NCBI RefSeq assembly: GCF_025602895.1
Contig: NW_026516296.1
Location: 62,001-126,000, forward strand
Source: Polychytrium aggregatum
Taxonomy: Eukaryota; Chytridiomycota; Chytridiomycetes; Polychytriales
Direction: 5' to 3'
Length of the DNA: 64,000 nucleotides
The stretch's first letter is position 1. The number at the start of each line of letters is the position of its first letter. Below the pieces are notes generated by a model. The model had not been told where the DNA came from. It saw nothing but the letters and a program-made list of their open reading frames with translations, and did not search any database. The translations under genes and the position numbers were made by a program. This document shows positions 19,934 to 29,876 of this stretch, piece by piece.

Positions 19934-20983
19934 TCACTTTGTTCGCCTTGCATTTGATCTCGCAGCTACTTTTCGCTTCTTGAATGTCACAGCCTTGCCG
20001 GACTCGTCTTCGTCGTCCAGGATCCCCGCCCGAGTAACCTTCTCAGTCACCTTGAACGAAACCATGGCCGATTCGGGCTCGCCAGCCTCATCGTCGTTGT
20101 TGGGATCGTCGATGAGCTCTCGTTTGCGCGCTTCAGTTCCATCCTTCTCATCCGCAGCAGCCGCTTGAGGAGGGAGCTCGACGATCGTCCATTCGCCCGG
20201 AATGCCCATGTGTTCGGGGATCTCGGACTTGCGAGCTCCAACCGACTCCTTGCCTTCGCCTCCGTCATCAAGGCCCGCTGCTGCTTCGTCTGCGCCTTCC
20301 TCCTCAAGCACGGCCGAGGACGATGCCGTTTCCGCCTTGATCTTTGGATACACTTTGGGCTCTTGACGGGCTGCATCATGCGCATAGGCTTGCTGGGCCG
20401 CTTGTAGCCCTGCATCCTGAACGAACTGCTTCACGGCTGCCTGGCATCCACCAATCGCACCAGAGCCTTCTGTCAGCACGGATCGCTTTCGCCCACCCTC
20501 TTGGGCTCGCACTGCTCCCTCCTGATGTCGATAGAAGCGTTGGGGCGCTGTGTGTTGGTGCCGTCCTTACCTTTTCGATCTTCTCCAGCATCTGACGGGT
20601 CTCGGCTTCTTCTTTGCGTTTGGCCTCGGATCTTTTGGTGACATCTCGCAAGTATAGCTCCACGTTCTCTTTGTGCTTTTTGCCTCCTTCGTGTGTTTGC
20701 CGGCTCTGGTACGGTGCGATTGTGATCAACGAATGCAATATTATCGGCGTTAGCCTAATAGAGTACGAGAGACGGCACTCTTGTTCGGACGTTATGCCCT
20801 CTATGCGAGAATTGCATCGATGATTGCTCCCTGTTCCGACCGGGCCGTATGTTCAGCGATCGCCTGTGATCGCTGGGCAAGCCCGTCCGTAGCGACCAGC
20901 ATACTAACGATTTTGTTATCGGTGATGAACAACCGGCAGTATTGGCACCACCATTTCTTGCCAGCGACCCAAAATTCGGACAT
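19934..20983 (-). CDS. WBP4-like U1-type zinc-finger protein, WW domains not seen
   Basis: The exons are 20983-20909, 20705-20571 and 20440-19934, all GT-AG, for 238 residues. The N-terminus has the U1-type C2H2 finger found in WBP4/FBP21: WWCQYCRLFITDN, then HEGGKKHKENV, with Cys-x2-Cys and His-x5-His spacing. A charged helix rich in Lys and Glu follows (RSEAKRKEEAETRQMLEKI). The C-terminal half is acidic and probably disordered. It ends with a basic VTFKKRKVAARSNARR segment like the WBP4 C-terminus. Family members associate with spliceosomal complexes. Human WBP4 also has two WW domains, but no WW signature is found here, so the protein is shorter. The ATG chosen is the only one before the finger. 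Confidence 0.8.
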
Positions 20984-21469
20984 GGTCTAATATGCGGTCG
21001 GCAGCACGCGGGTTGGCCGAGATTGATCGTTGGCAGAGTGCATGAGGTCGTTGCACGGACCCAAAATCGACCTCATCACCAGGTGCCACGACCGATCTCT
21101 CACTGGGTCATTCTTGCCGGGTCGCTCGTGTCGAACCCACGCTCCTTCAATGCGTTGGCTGTTCCAAGCCGAGCCTTGAGTGTCGAAGAGTCGATGCTGG
21201 AGCAGATACTGTAGCACTTCCAGTATTTTATTGCCAAGTGACGTTCAAGCAGTCATTTAGATGATACAGCTTGTTGAAGGGGCGTATCATGCACTTGGAC
21301 AGAGTGGGTGATGTTCACATTGCATGTCTGCCCCCAAGAAGGCTCAATGCCATCATTAATGATGCACAGGACCACAAATCACCATGCCGTCGCGTATATT
21401 CGGCGATCGAACTGCTCTGGTACTCGAGGCAGCTCACAGGCGCCCGAAAGGTGGAGTCATCGCTCGCCG
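20984..21469. other. Intergenic; one unexplained minus-strand open frame
   Basis: A minus-strand frame at 20987-21217 reads a protein-like segment (LQYLLQHRLFDTQGSAWN and so on) without a recognisable family or an ATG. It could be a decayed gene fragment. The remainder has no feature I can support. Confidence 0.3.
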
Positions 21470-23226
21470 TTACGATTTCTTTCGGGGTTTCCCAGACAAT
21501 TTTTTTCGGGCCATAAACCGGCCTGTTGGCAGGGGCTGCACAGCGGTCGGTCTTCTGCACTTTCGGCTTCCGCAATCGCAATCAAACGGGAAGTCATCAT
21601 TCGATATTTCGACTTCTGGCGTTTGCAGCCGTTTATCTCCATTGTAGTCCAAGGTGAGTTCCTCACCTTTGTTGATGTTTCGCAGCGCAAAGATAGCGAG
21701 GCGATGGAACTCGGAGTCATAAGGCTCGTCGATGAACACCGCACGCTGGACCAAGTTGGCTTCGCAGGAATGATTGAAGAATCGAGTGATGTTTCCGTTT
21801 CGTTCGCTATCGATCTCGTACTTTGGGTCCCCGTGGGTGTTGTAATCCAATCCGAATATGTACCTAGAGCTTGTTGGCGCATCGTGCCCGGTTCGACGCA
21901 CGTCGCCGACATACTCTCCAATGAAGGTTCCCTGCTTTATGTCCTGAGTACAGCGCACTGCCCAACCCTTGTTCCGGGTTTTGAAGAGCACCAATTGGCC
22001 AATGCGTCTGTTATCTGGTCCTCGTTGGACCACTCTGGAAGGGCATTCGAGGTTACACGCGCATTTCTTGCCGCATTCTCTGATGGGCCTTCCAGCGCCG
22101 AGGGCGAGCCTTCGATTATTATCGTAAGGAAACTCGTAGTCTTTGCCCTTGTAGCATTCGCAAGTCCTCGGTCTGCACACCTGTGTCTTGATTATCAGCG
22201 AACATTGGCAGCTGACGACAGATTGAGCCTTCGAGAAGCTTGTGGTTATTTGCGCATCGCAAAAGATGTTTGCCTCCACCCAGGCGAATCCACTTGGTCC
22301 TAGGTCCCCGTCGATGGTATTTTCGATCTTCACATCGTGTAAACCCGAGCTTGGATACGGAACTGGCTCTTGGCGGCGTTGTTCGACCCTCGGCGTTAGA
22401 TCGGGGTTGATGGCCTGCGCATTCGTTGGTGAGCTTGCCGAGGGCACGTCTTGAGCCTGTGCTTGGGCTGCACCGGCGGGTGGCCCGAGACCCGATGCGC
22501 TCGTCGAGGCGGGGGACTGGTTCGCCGTCGATATGGGCAATTTCGGTCCGCCGAGGGACTTTCTCGCCATGGGCGCTCGCTTGGGTCCTGATTCTGGCTG
22601 CAGTGTCGAGGTCGATTTGCCCGATACTGGCTGTGTGGCTGCCGAAACCGGTACCGGCCTGGTCGCAGGCGCCGATTCTCTTGCACCCTCGCTCCTGGAG
22701 GGTGCAACTCCACTTGGCGATGGGGCATCTCGGTCCAGCGATGGTGCAGGAGCGGCTGTGCGAGCAGATTCTTCAGTCGCGCGGGTGATGCCCACAGACG
22801 GCAATGGCGACTCCCTTGCCGGTCGTTGAGTCAAGTATTCATCAGAGAGATCCAGGGCGTCGGCTGGGGAACATGTCCGCTTGTAAAGCAGCACCAAGAG
22901 TTTGGGAACGACCTCATCGTGCCCGACCCAGAAAACGTCTGTCGAGCCGGTGTGTTTGACTCGGAAGTACAGCTGGAGCAAGTCACAAACCAAGAGCCAC
23001 GGACCCGCAGAGCCGCAGCCCGTTTAACAGGAAGGGACATCAGTCAGAGGAGTGTGTTGGCCGGTCCTGCTCGAAGCTGCGGGGGCTGCTCAATGGTATT
23101 TACCTTGTTGTCGTGCAGTCGATGGGCGATGATTCTCTCGATCTTGGCGGTCTCGGCTGGCTTGTCCAGCCGCTGTCTCTTGTTGGGCTGGACGGTTTCC
23201 GTCGCAGGCGGGAGCCGTTCGTTCAT
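21470..23226 (-). CDS. clr4: SUV39/Clr4-type histone H3K9 methyltransferase
   Basis: The exons are 23226-23104 and 22972-21470, giving 541 residues. A chromodomain is split by the intron: IERIIAHRLHDNK, then LYFRVKHTGSTDVFWVGHDEV. It is followed by a Pro/Ser/Ala-rich linker. A pre-SET zinc cluster (CQCSL, CRPRTCECY, CGKKCACNLECPSR) precedes the SET domain with GWAVRC, GEYVGDV, RYIFGLDY, NITRFFNHSCEANL and ELTLDYNG. The post-SET CDCGSRKC comes before a basic tail. All catalytic elements (NHSC and the late Tyr) are intact. The protein should methylate H3 lysine 9 for heterochromatin. The chromodomain aromatic cage is only partly conserved (WVGHDE replaces the usual TWEPEEN). The start is the only in-frame ATG before the chromodomain. 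Confidence 0.93.
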
Positions 23227-23627
23227 GCGAATGCAGATGCGAATGCGGATGCGGATGCGGATGCAGGCGCAAATGAGAGTGGGAGTGCGAATATGTATGC
23301 AGCTGCTGGGTCTCGTTGGCCGGAAGAGTATCGCGAGGGAGTCGATCAAGCCCCACAACACACAACGGCAGATCGGAACCAAGAGCGCACATCAGAGCCC
23401 GTCCACTTCCAAACCAACTCCCATGCGCAGCGCCCACTTGCATCAGCCACACCATCCCGTCTGCTCGGAATCACAGGCTCAAGCAAAAGTGAATCTGGCC
23501 GTCGCCATGGCGGCGGAATTGGATCTTGAAAAATAAGATTCTTTTAGAGCAATTCTGTGTCAAAAGGTCATTATTTTTCAATACAACATGCATCGCAACA
23601 AACAGGTTTATTAACTAAACATCTTGC
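23227..23627. other. Intergenic, promoter of the methyltransferase gene, short repeat
   Basis: A hexamer repeat based on GCGGAT/GCGAAT lies just upstream of the start codon (about 23226-23268). The reverse strand of AATAAA (TTTATT, 23607-23612) provides a plausible polyadenylation signal for eL32, about 16 bases after its stop. No gene is seen. Confidence 0.6.
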
Positions 23628-24277
23628 TTATTCGTTTTCCTGATACCAAGAGGGGAGGGATGTGGAAACAAGCTCGTGTTAGCATCCGGTCTGCATCGGT
23701 CGATTCTGCACGATTCGGGTGCCGCTCCGGCAGCTGCACATCCACACCCGACAGCACAATGTCATGTATACATACGGTGGCACGAAGACGACCGCCAGCG
23801 TTGGAGACCTTGACATCGAGCTGCTTGGCACGCTCGACGATCTGGATACGCTTGCGAGAGCTGACGTTGTGGGCGATCTCGGCAACGTAGGCGCGGTTAT
23901 GCATGAGCAGGAGCTCGAGATCGGCAACGTTGCTGACGACAAACTTCTTGAAGCCGTTGGGAAGAAGGTGGCGGGTGGCAGCGCTGGAGCCGTAACCGAT
24001 CTTGGGCATGGCAATGTTGCCCTTGAAGCGTCTGCGAACGCGGTTGTCAATACCTCTGGGCTTTCTCCAGGAGGCCTGCACATCGGAAAAGATACCGTCA
24101 GCATCTGACTTGCTTGATGCGCCAAATCGGCCGGGTGATCTCGCCTCGTCGCACGATGTCGGGCGGGGGCTAGGTACTGGCACATACATCGACGCGCATG
24201 AAGCGCTCCGAGTGGAAGCGGTTGAACGAAGCTCGTCGCTTCTTGATGATAGTCTTCTTCTGAATGGGAGAAACCAT
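23628..24277 (-). CDS. RPL32: 60S ribosomal protein eL32
   Basis: The exons are 24277-24188, 24075-23776 and a 12-base last exon 23639-23628, giving 133 residues. Diagnostic blocks are [37 protein letters not shown] and [20 protein letters not shown]. The segment [20 protein letters not shown] follows, and the tiny last exon supplies the usual Glu-Asn-Glu ending after RLRAT. Without the last splice the frame would run on into unrelated sequence, so the small exon is well supported. The start ATG (MVSPIQ) agrees with the short N-terminus of the family. It is a component of the large ribosomal subunit. A polyadenylation signal lies directly downstream. Confidence 0.97.
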
Positions 24278-25212
24278 TTTGCTGCAGGTGGAATCCAGAG
24301 CGAGCAACAAGTTAGCTTTGCATAGCAACCACAATTCAACACTGCGGAGGGGGTCTTCGCTTGCTGTGAGGGTGGTGCCAATCCAGTGGCGCATCTCGTG
24401 TCCATCCGTCTGCATCCGTTGCACATGTCCAGCGACAATGCCCGTCGGCGGACCACACTTTCGTGCGGCCGCCAGTCCTCGTCGTCGCCTGCCGCTCCAG
24501 TATCTGCTTGTTCTGTTCGTTCTAGCTGAGCAAAGTGGCTCGATCCACTCGGCAAGCCTGTCCCGCATGTAGACGCCGCGACAGGGTGGGGGGAAGGAGC
24601 CGTGACGATCGGTCCCGACGCCGTGTCCATGAGCTCCGGTCCGAGGCCGATCGCATCCGTTTGGCAGTGTCGCTGGCCACAATATGTCCCCGGCTGGTGA
24701 GCTGCTCCGAGATGAATTGTCGACTCCCGCACAAATGCTGCCGAGGCTTCTTTATCCTGTCTGCCCAGTGTGTTCTCCCAAGACGGCCGACATCGAGGTA
24801 GAGTTTGACGGTGTTTCCGAGCCGAGGAGAATCCGGATGCTCAATGCCCTTTGACAAAGCCACCAGACCGGTCGCCCATATAGACAAACGGATGGACACA
24901 TGGACACATGGACACATGGACAGACGGATGGACGGATAGACGGATGGATGGATGGATGGATGGATGGATGGATGGATGGATCGGTGCTGGCCGATGTCTC
25001 CGTTTCCGGCTGCTTACCCTGCTTGGTTGTACTGTGACCTCCTGGTGAACAGAAATTGGCCGGACGAAGGGAGAGACTCAAATGGCGGCTGCGAGGCAGC
25101 ACCAATAACCCACACTCGCGCTCTCGCACCGAGGAGCGAGCCGCACCGAGAGCCACGTCCTCGTCGTCCTCGCCGAGAAGAGGACGGAGCGAGAGCGTCA
25201 CGTGGTGATGAC
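24278..25212. repeat. Intergenic with GGACACAT and (GGAT)n repeats
   Basis: A tandem ATGGACAC repeat (about 24893-24922) runs into a (TGGA)n microsatellite (about 24925-24980). No gene is supported between eL32 and the next candidate. Overlapping frames on both strands lack domains. Confidence 0.6.
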
Positions 25213-25368
25213 TCAGCCGAGCATCTCCAGCGCCCAGAGCCCGACCAAGTCCATGACCCGATGCCGGAAGCCTGGAGCGATCGCTTCCCACGCAAGGACT
25301 GCTGCTATAGTCACAATTGCCGATCCGTAATAGATAATTATGCGACGCCGCCACGGGCGCATCCTCAT
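25213..25368 (-). CDS. Possible small single-pass membrane protein (doubtful)
   Basis: A 51-codon frame starts with MRMRPWRRR and continues with a hydrophobic stretch, IIIYYGSAIVTIAAVLAW, that could span a membrane with the basic N-terminus on the inner side. It ends at a stop after LWALEMLG. No family is recognised. The frame is short and could be chance, or one exon of a longer gene. Confidence 0.3.
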   Translation of the reverse strand: MRMRPWRRRIIIYYGSAIVTIAAVLAWEAIAPGFRHRVMDLVGLWALEMLG

Positions 25369-25488
25369 GTCCAATACACATCTAACGAATGATATGCCCT
25401 GGATCGCTGACGTGTATTTGCGATGTGAATCAAACGATGTAATCAAATGGTGTGATCAAACGAGGTGCAGCCATCTGGGTCGTGGCAT

Positions 25489-26905
25489 TCAGCTGCCATC
25501 AAGGGCTTCCGAGTCCACATCCATAGCGCTCGACTCTGGTTGAGTATCCAAATTGGTGTCATGGACCTGGGCGTCCCTTTCTGCTGGTCGCTTTGCTCGC
25601 CGCCTTTTGAATTCGGCCTGGCGCTGCTGCTGCTTCCCACCCCCTTCTCCCTGATTGCGTCGCCGCGAGTTTGCCTGACCGATCGGCATTGCCGTCTGGA
25701 TCGTCCGGATCTTGGTCGGCAAATATTGTACCGCAGGCGTGCTCGATTTCCTCGAGCCAAGGAGGCTCTTGGTGGGCTTGAGCCACGGTATCTCTACCGA
25801 CTGGAATTTGGAAGCGACCAACTCGACCAGAGCATCAAAGCGCGGCGTGCCCTCCTTTTGAGAGGCCAGCCAGGGGCAGCAGCGGCGGCAGCAGTAGTAA
25901 CAAAGCAATAGAGCATCAGCGATATGCTTGAGCTGTTGCTGTGCGCTCGCGGTTTACCCCACCAGCCCGGATTGAACAGCCACATATCACAACGACCTCT
26001 CGCCGCAGCTTACCTTAATACCCAGGACGCTCACAGATCTCCACTTGTGCTTCTTGTCGTTTTCGCCCAGTGCTGCGGACAACCGGGCTAGAAAACTGCT
26101 CATAGAGCCCTTCTTGAGAGTGCACTGCAGAATCTTCCACTTGGAGAGATAAACCAGCGTGGGTAGATGCGACACCAGATGCGATGCTTCAATGTCCCCG
26201 CGAAAGACAATAACAAGACGTAGTGGGGTGGCCGATGCCTCATCGGCAGCTTGCTTGGCCAGGGACGATTCTTGGAGGTAGCGGGTGACCGAGTTGAGAC
26301 CCACGACATACTCCGAGGGTGGGAACGGCAGCTTTGCAGCGGCGAGCTGAGCGGCATCGAGTCCAGAGCACGGCGCACAGACCGCACTAATAATGTCAAA
26401 GTCATTCCAAAGAGACCAATGGTCGGGGTCATTCCGAGGGTCGACAGGGCGACAGGGCGGCAGGGAGAGAACCAATGCACACACTCCCTCAATCGACTGC
26501 AATTTTGATGCACCAGCTCTGCCAGCCGAGAGAGGTCGATTTCACTTACTCTGTCAGCAGATCCAGTATTGCCTTGTTGTCCCCATCGGAGGGCGATGGC
26601 CTGCAAACACATTGGCATTCAAAACCAGTCAGATTTGGCGGATGAACGAGTCTCCGTGTTCCTCATCGGCGGCTCTCGCATATATGCGTGGACACTGCGA
26701 TCGCGGCAGAATGTGCAGGGCACATTGCTGTCACCGTTGGTGGCGCTCCCTACCAGGCAAAGCTGTGAGGAGAATCCAGAACATGCTTCAGAACGTTTTT
26801 CTTGTTGGTGCCGGTCGATCCAAGGGCCTTTGCATTCTTGTGGATGAACTTGATGTTCTGGGCCTGGTTCTGGCCCTGACTGGAGAGCCTGGGTGCTGCG
26901 GCCAT
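25489..26905 (-). CDS. RPP38/POP3-like RNase P/MRP protein (L7Ae fold)
   Basis: Exons placed with confidence are 26905-26754, 26600-26550, one ending at 26014, and 25854-25489. The N-terminal part includes NIKFIHKNAK and NVLKHVLDSP. The central part reads EYVVGLNSVTRYLQ, then LRLVIVFRGDIEASHLVSHL, then ILQCTLKKGSMSSFLARLS. This has the organisation of an L7Ae-type RNA-binding domain in POP3/RPP38: the GxNxVT helix, a hydrophobic strand, SHLP and the KGS turn. The C-terminal exon holds FDALVELVASKFQ, IPWLKP and a basic tail. Family members bind the RNA of RNase P and MRP. The phase-consistent link between exons 2 and 3 would need an intron of only 31 bases (26549-26519), so this junction is uncertain. 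Confidence 0.7.
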
Positions 26906-27480
26906 GGTGTCAGCGATCGAGCTTGAAAGGCTCCAGGGTGGGATCGACAACGGGATCGACGGGATCGACGGGATCGACGGGATCGACAGCGGGATCGACA
27001 GCGGGATCGACAGCGGGATCGACAGCGGGATCGACAGCGGGATCGATAGCGGGTCAAGGGCAGTTCCGAAGCGCGATCCGAAAAGCAGATCGATGTCAAA
27101 GCGAGGGCACCAAGCGAGGGCGAGCACGCACCGAGGCGCCTCTCGTTCTTGGTGCCGGTCCCACACCCAAGCGCCTCGAGTTACCCATCATACTCGGGAA
27201 ATACTTTTAATGCTCGAGCCACTCGCAGCACTCTCCTTGGTTGCTTTCTCCAAAGCACCATCGATGCGATTACGATATGATTTGTATTGCATTCGAAAAA
27301 AACACCGCTCTCTCATGGTATTGGATGCGGCTGAGTGCGACGAGACGACAGCACAGCTTACAACCGAGCGATTTGGCCGGAAACGATGGATAGAAACTCG
27401 GGGACCCCAGTATACAGTCGACGCTGTGGCCGGACAGACAAAGGTGCTGTCCTCTAACTTGGATGAGAAGATAAGGTGCT
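26906..27480. repeat. Minisatellite GGGATCGACA and intergenic sequence
   Basis: A tandem array of 9- and 12-base units built on GGGATCGAC(GGGATCGACAGC) covers about 26941-27054, just upstream of the RPP38-like start. The remainder up to the 5-phosphatase stop has no gene I can support. Confidence 0.75.
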
Positions 27481-29325
27481 CTAGAGCCCACGGAGGCAAA
27501 GGAGAAAGATGATCATCGCCGCCAGAACCGCAAGGATCCACACCGAGTTTGAGACAAAGCGCTTGATGCGAAGTGCTTGGATCTCGTTCAGTCCTTGCGG
27601 GTGAGTTCGAGTGAGCGTTCGGGAGCCAAAGCCCGGGTCGTTCAAGTATTCGACCTCGTTGACGTGGATCAGGAACAGCCCCGAGACAGGCTGGTGGTCA
27701 CTCCAGCCAATCTCGGTTGCAGAGCCGTAATGCAGGACATCGACGAGATCGGGGGTGCCGACATTGTCGGTGACCGAGTAAAGGATCCGGTCGCAGTACG
27801 CCGGCACGCGCTTGGAGGAGTATCGCTTCAGCGCTGGCTCCGACGGGAGCGCGGGAGGCAGGCTGTGCTTATAAGTCGGCAGGAAGCTGATCGGTGCCTC
27901 GACAAAGGACTTGAATGGATGGTAAGTGCGGGTCTCCGAGCGGGTTCCGTGCCAGAGCTGGTCCAGCTTGACCAGCTTTTCAATCTCCTGCGAGTCGATC
28001 AAGCCGTTGACGTGACCACGAGAGAGTGTCGACGAGGCTCCCACGAAGCGATAGTTGAAGTCGCCGAACATAAAGATCAGGTTGTTGTCTTTGATGAGCC
28101 GGTGTGGCTGCTCGGGGACGGGCTCGAACCTTTCCCGCTCGAGGCCGTTGGGGTTGACAATATTTTCGTGTCGGATGAGCGGGTCCAGCATCTCGCGCTG
28201 CTCGGCCGAGAGCACACGAGGCAGCCCCGGCAGGATCGGGTGCCTGTCCTCCGGAATCGGGGTGCTCGGGGCATCGCCATCGTGCAAGTCGGTGCCCGTG
28301 ACAATGTCGCTGTTGGGCGTCATGATCAGCGACGAAAACAGGAAATCGACTTCGGCGTCGCGCATGTCCTGGTATGCCTGACCTTCGTGCGCTTGCAGGT
28401 GGCAGTTCACAAAGCAGAGCGAGAACCTGAAAGGGCCTCGGCTCTCCATCTTGTGCCTCATCATCATGTCCTGCATCACCGAAGCGGCGTTGGGGGCATA
28501 CGGGACTATCCGGGGCAGGGCCTCATATCGAAAGTCGATGGCAGTGGCAATGGCACCCTTGTTGCCATAGAGTCCAGCCAGGCCCGAGCCAGCCACGCCC
28601 ATCCAGCGGCCCTCGATGGTTAGTCGGCGGGACTGCTGGAAGGCCGGGTCGACAAAGACAATCAGGCCGAGGGCCACCATGCGCTGCGACTGGAGGACGG
28701 TGTAGGTGTGTCCGTAGACCTTTTCGAGTGCGGCGAGCATGCGCTCTGCCCACAGGGCAAGGAGCGGATCTGTGGGCTCGCCGATGCAGGGAGGCTGGTT
28801 GTGCGGGAGCCTGATGGCGGCCGTGACCTGCGATTCAATCTCCTGCAGGCCAAAGACCACGATGTTGGGGATGACGGGCGAGTCGTCCACGGGGCTGGGC
28901 TTGGGTCTCCGCCATTCTTCTGGAAGCCACGAGTCGTCTTCCCAGGAATTAGTCGCCCACGGGTCGTCGAAGCGGTGGGTCGGGAGTAGCGGATGGACAA
29001 CCGAGAAGGGATCGCTCGGGTCCAGCAGCGTGCCCCCGCCCGAGTGGTCCGTAGCGCCAGAGTCGGTGTATAGCGATGGCGATGAGGAGGAGTCATAGCT
29101 GATCAGATCGTGGTAGAGATGCCTTGGGCGGCTGGCTTGGCTGGAGGAGCTTGGACTGGGCGCCTTTGGGGTCTTGGCGAACCGGCGGGCTTCAGGCAGG
29201 AGCAGAGTCAGATCGGGTTCGCCGCCGAGACTGCCGGGATGCGGGTGCGAGTTGGTGCCCACATTCCAGGTGACGACGAGGGTGCTGATTTCGTGCTCGT
29301 GGGCAGGGGTGGACAGCAGCGACAT
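27481..29325 (-). CDS. Inositol polyphosphate 5-phosphatase with C-terminal membrane anchor
   Basis: An intronless gene of 614 residues. Catalytic motifs are in order: WNVGT (20-24), GLQE (159-162), GNKGA (254-258), NCHLQAH (307-313), GDFNYR (421-426), PTYK (483-486), CDRILY (511-516) and SDHQPV (542-547). The family removes the 5-phosphate from phosphoinositides or inositol phosphates. Two insertions distinguish it: a Ser/Pro-rich stretch of about 130 residues between the first two motifs, and about 80 residues before GDFNYR. The C-terminus is a single hydrophobic segment (about 595-612) followed by RGL, so the protein is probably tail-anchored with its catalytic domain in the cytosol. The start is the first ATG before the WNVGT strand. 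It is divergent from DCP1. Confidence 0.93.
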   Translation of the reverse strand: MSLLSTPAHEHEISTLVVTWNVGTNSHPHPGSLGGEPDLTLLLPEARRFAKTPKAPSPSSSSQASRPRHLYHDLISYDSSSSPSLYTDSGATDHSGGGTLLDPSDPFSVVHPLLPTHRFDDPWATNSWEDDSWLPEEWRRPKPSPVDDSPVIPNIVVFGLQEIESQVTAAIRLPHNQPPCIGEPTDPLLALWAERMLAALEKVYGHTYTVLQSQRMVALGLIVFVDPAFQQSRRLTIEGRWMGVAGSGLAGLYGNKGAIATAIDFRYEALPRIVPYAPNAASVMQDMMMRHKMESRGPFRFSLCFVNCHLQAHEGQAYQDMRDAEVDFLFSSLIMTPNSDIVTGTDLHDGDAPSTPIPEDRHPILPGLPRVLSAEQREMLDPLIRHENIVNPNGLERERFEPVPEQPHRLIKDNNLIFMFGDFNYRFVGASSTLSRGHVNGLIDSQEIEKLVKLDQLWHGTRSETRTYHPFKSFVEAPISFLPTYKHSLPPALPSEPALKRYSSKRVPAYCDRILYSVTDNVGTPDLVDVLHYGSATEIGWSDHQPVSGLFLIHVNEVEYLNDPGFGSRTLTRTHPQGLNEIQALRIKRFVSNSVWILAVLAAMIIFLLCLRGL

Positions 29326-29876
29326 GTCCGCGACGATGCCAAGCGATAGAGTGGGGTTCCCTGGCGAGCCGGGGATAGGATGGGCGATGGGCGATGAGGA
29401 TGGGCGTTGAGGATGACGATGAGGGGCGGAACGGGCGAGATGAAGTCGAAGAAGGACGACAATAAGGCTTGGCGACGAGGCGCCAGATGGCCGAGGAGCG
29501 CCGCAGCGATGACGGCCAGCTCAGCCCTCCCCCCCGGCAATTGTACATCCCGGGCGCTAATACATCCGCGGCGCTAATACCTCTCGACGGGGCACTCGCT
29601 CGCATCGACGGCGTGCGCTCGGTCGCCCGGGCTGTTTCGTGGGTTGTGCCGCGGGACGCAGCTCGATGCACCAGCGAGATTGGGCGGTCCGTCCTGGCTC
29701 GACAGCCAATCCAGTCGCCCGTCGTTTGTCTGCAGCCAGCTCTCTTGCATCTCGCTCCAGCCCGGTCCGCCTCGACGGAAAGCAACTTGTCCCGGCTCGG
29801 CTGATACCGGTTCCACTCGCCCCATCTCGTTCCAACTCGTTCCAACGCATCGTCAGTCCCTCTCCCCCCCGACCAG
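29326..29876. promoter_or_regulatory. Divergent promoter of 5-phosphatase and DCP1
   Basis: 551 bases separate the two starts. Short repeats GATGGGCGATGAGGATGGGC (near 29382-29405) and GGCGCTAATAC/GCGCTAATAC (near 29555-29580) are visible. No gene is seen. Confidence 0.45.
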
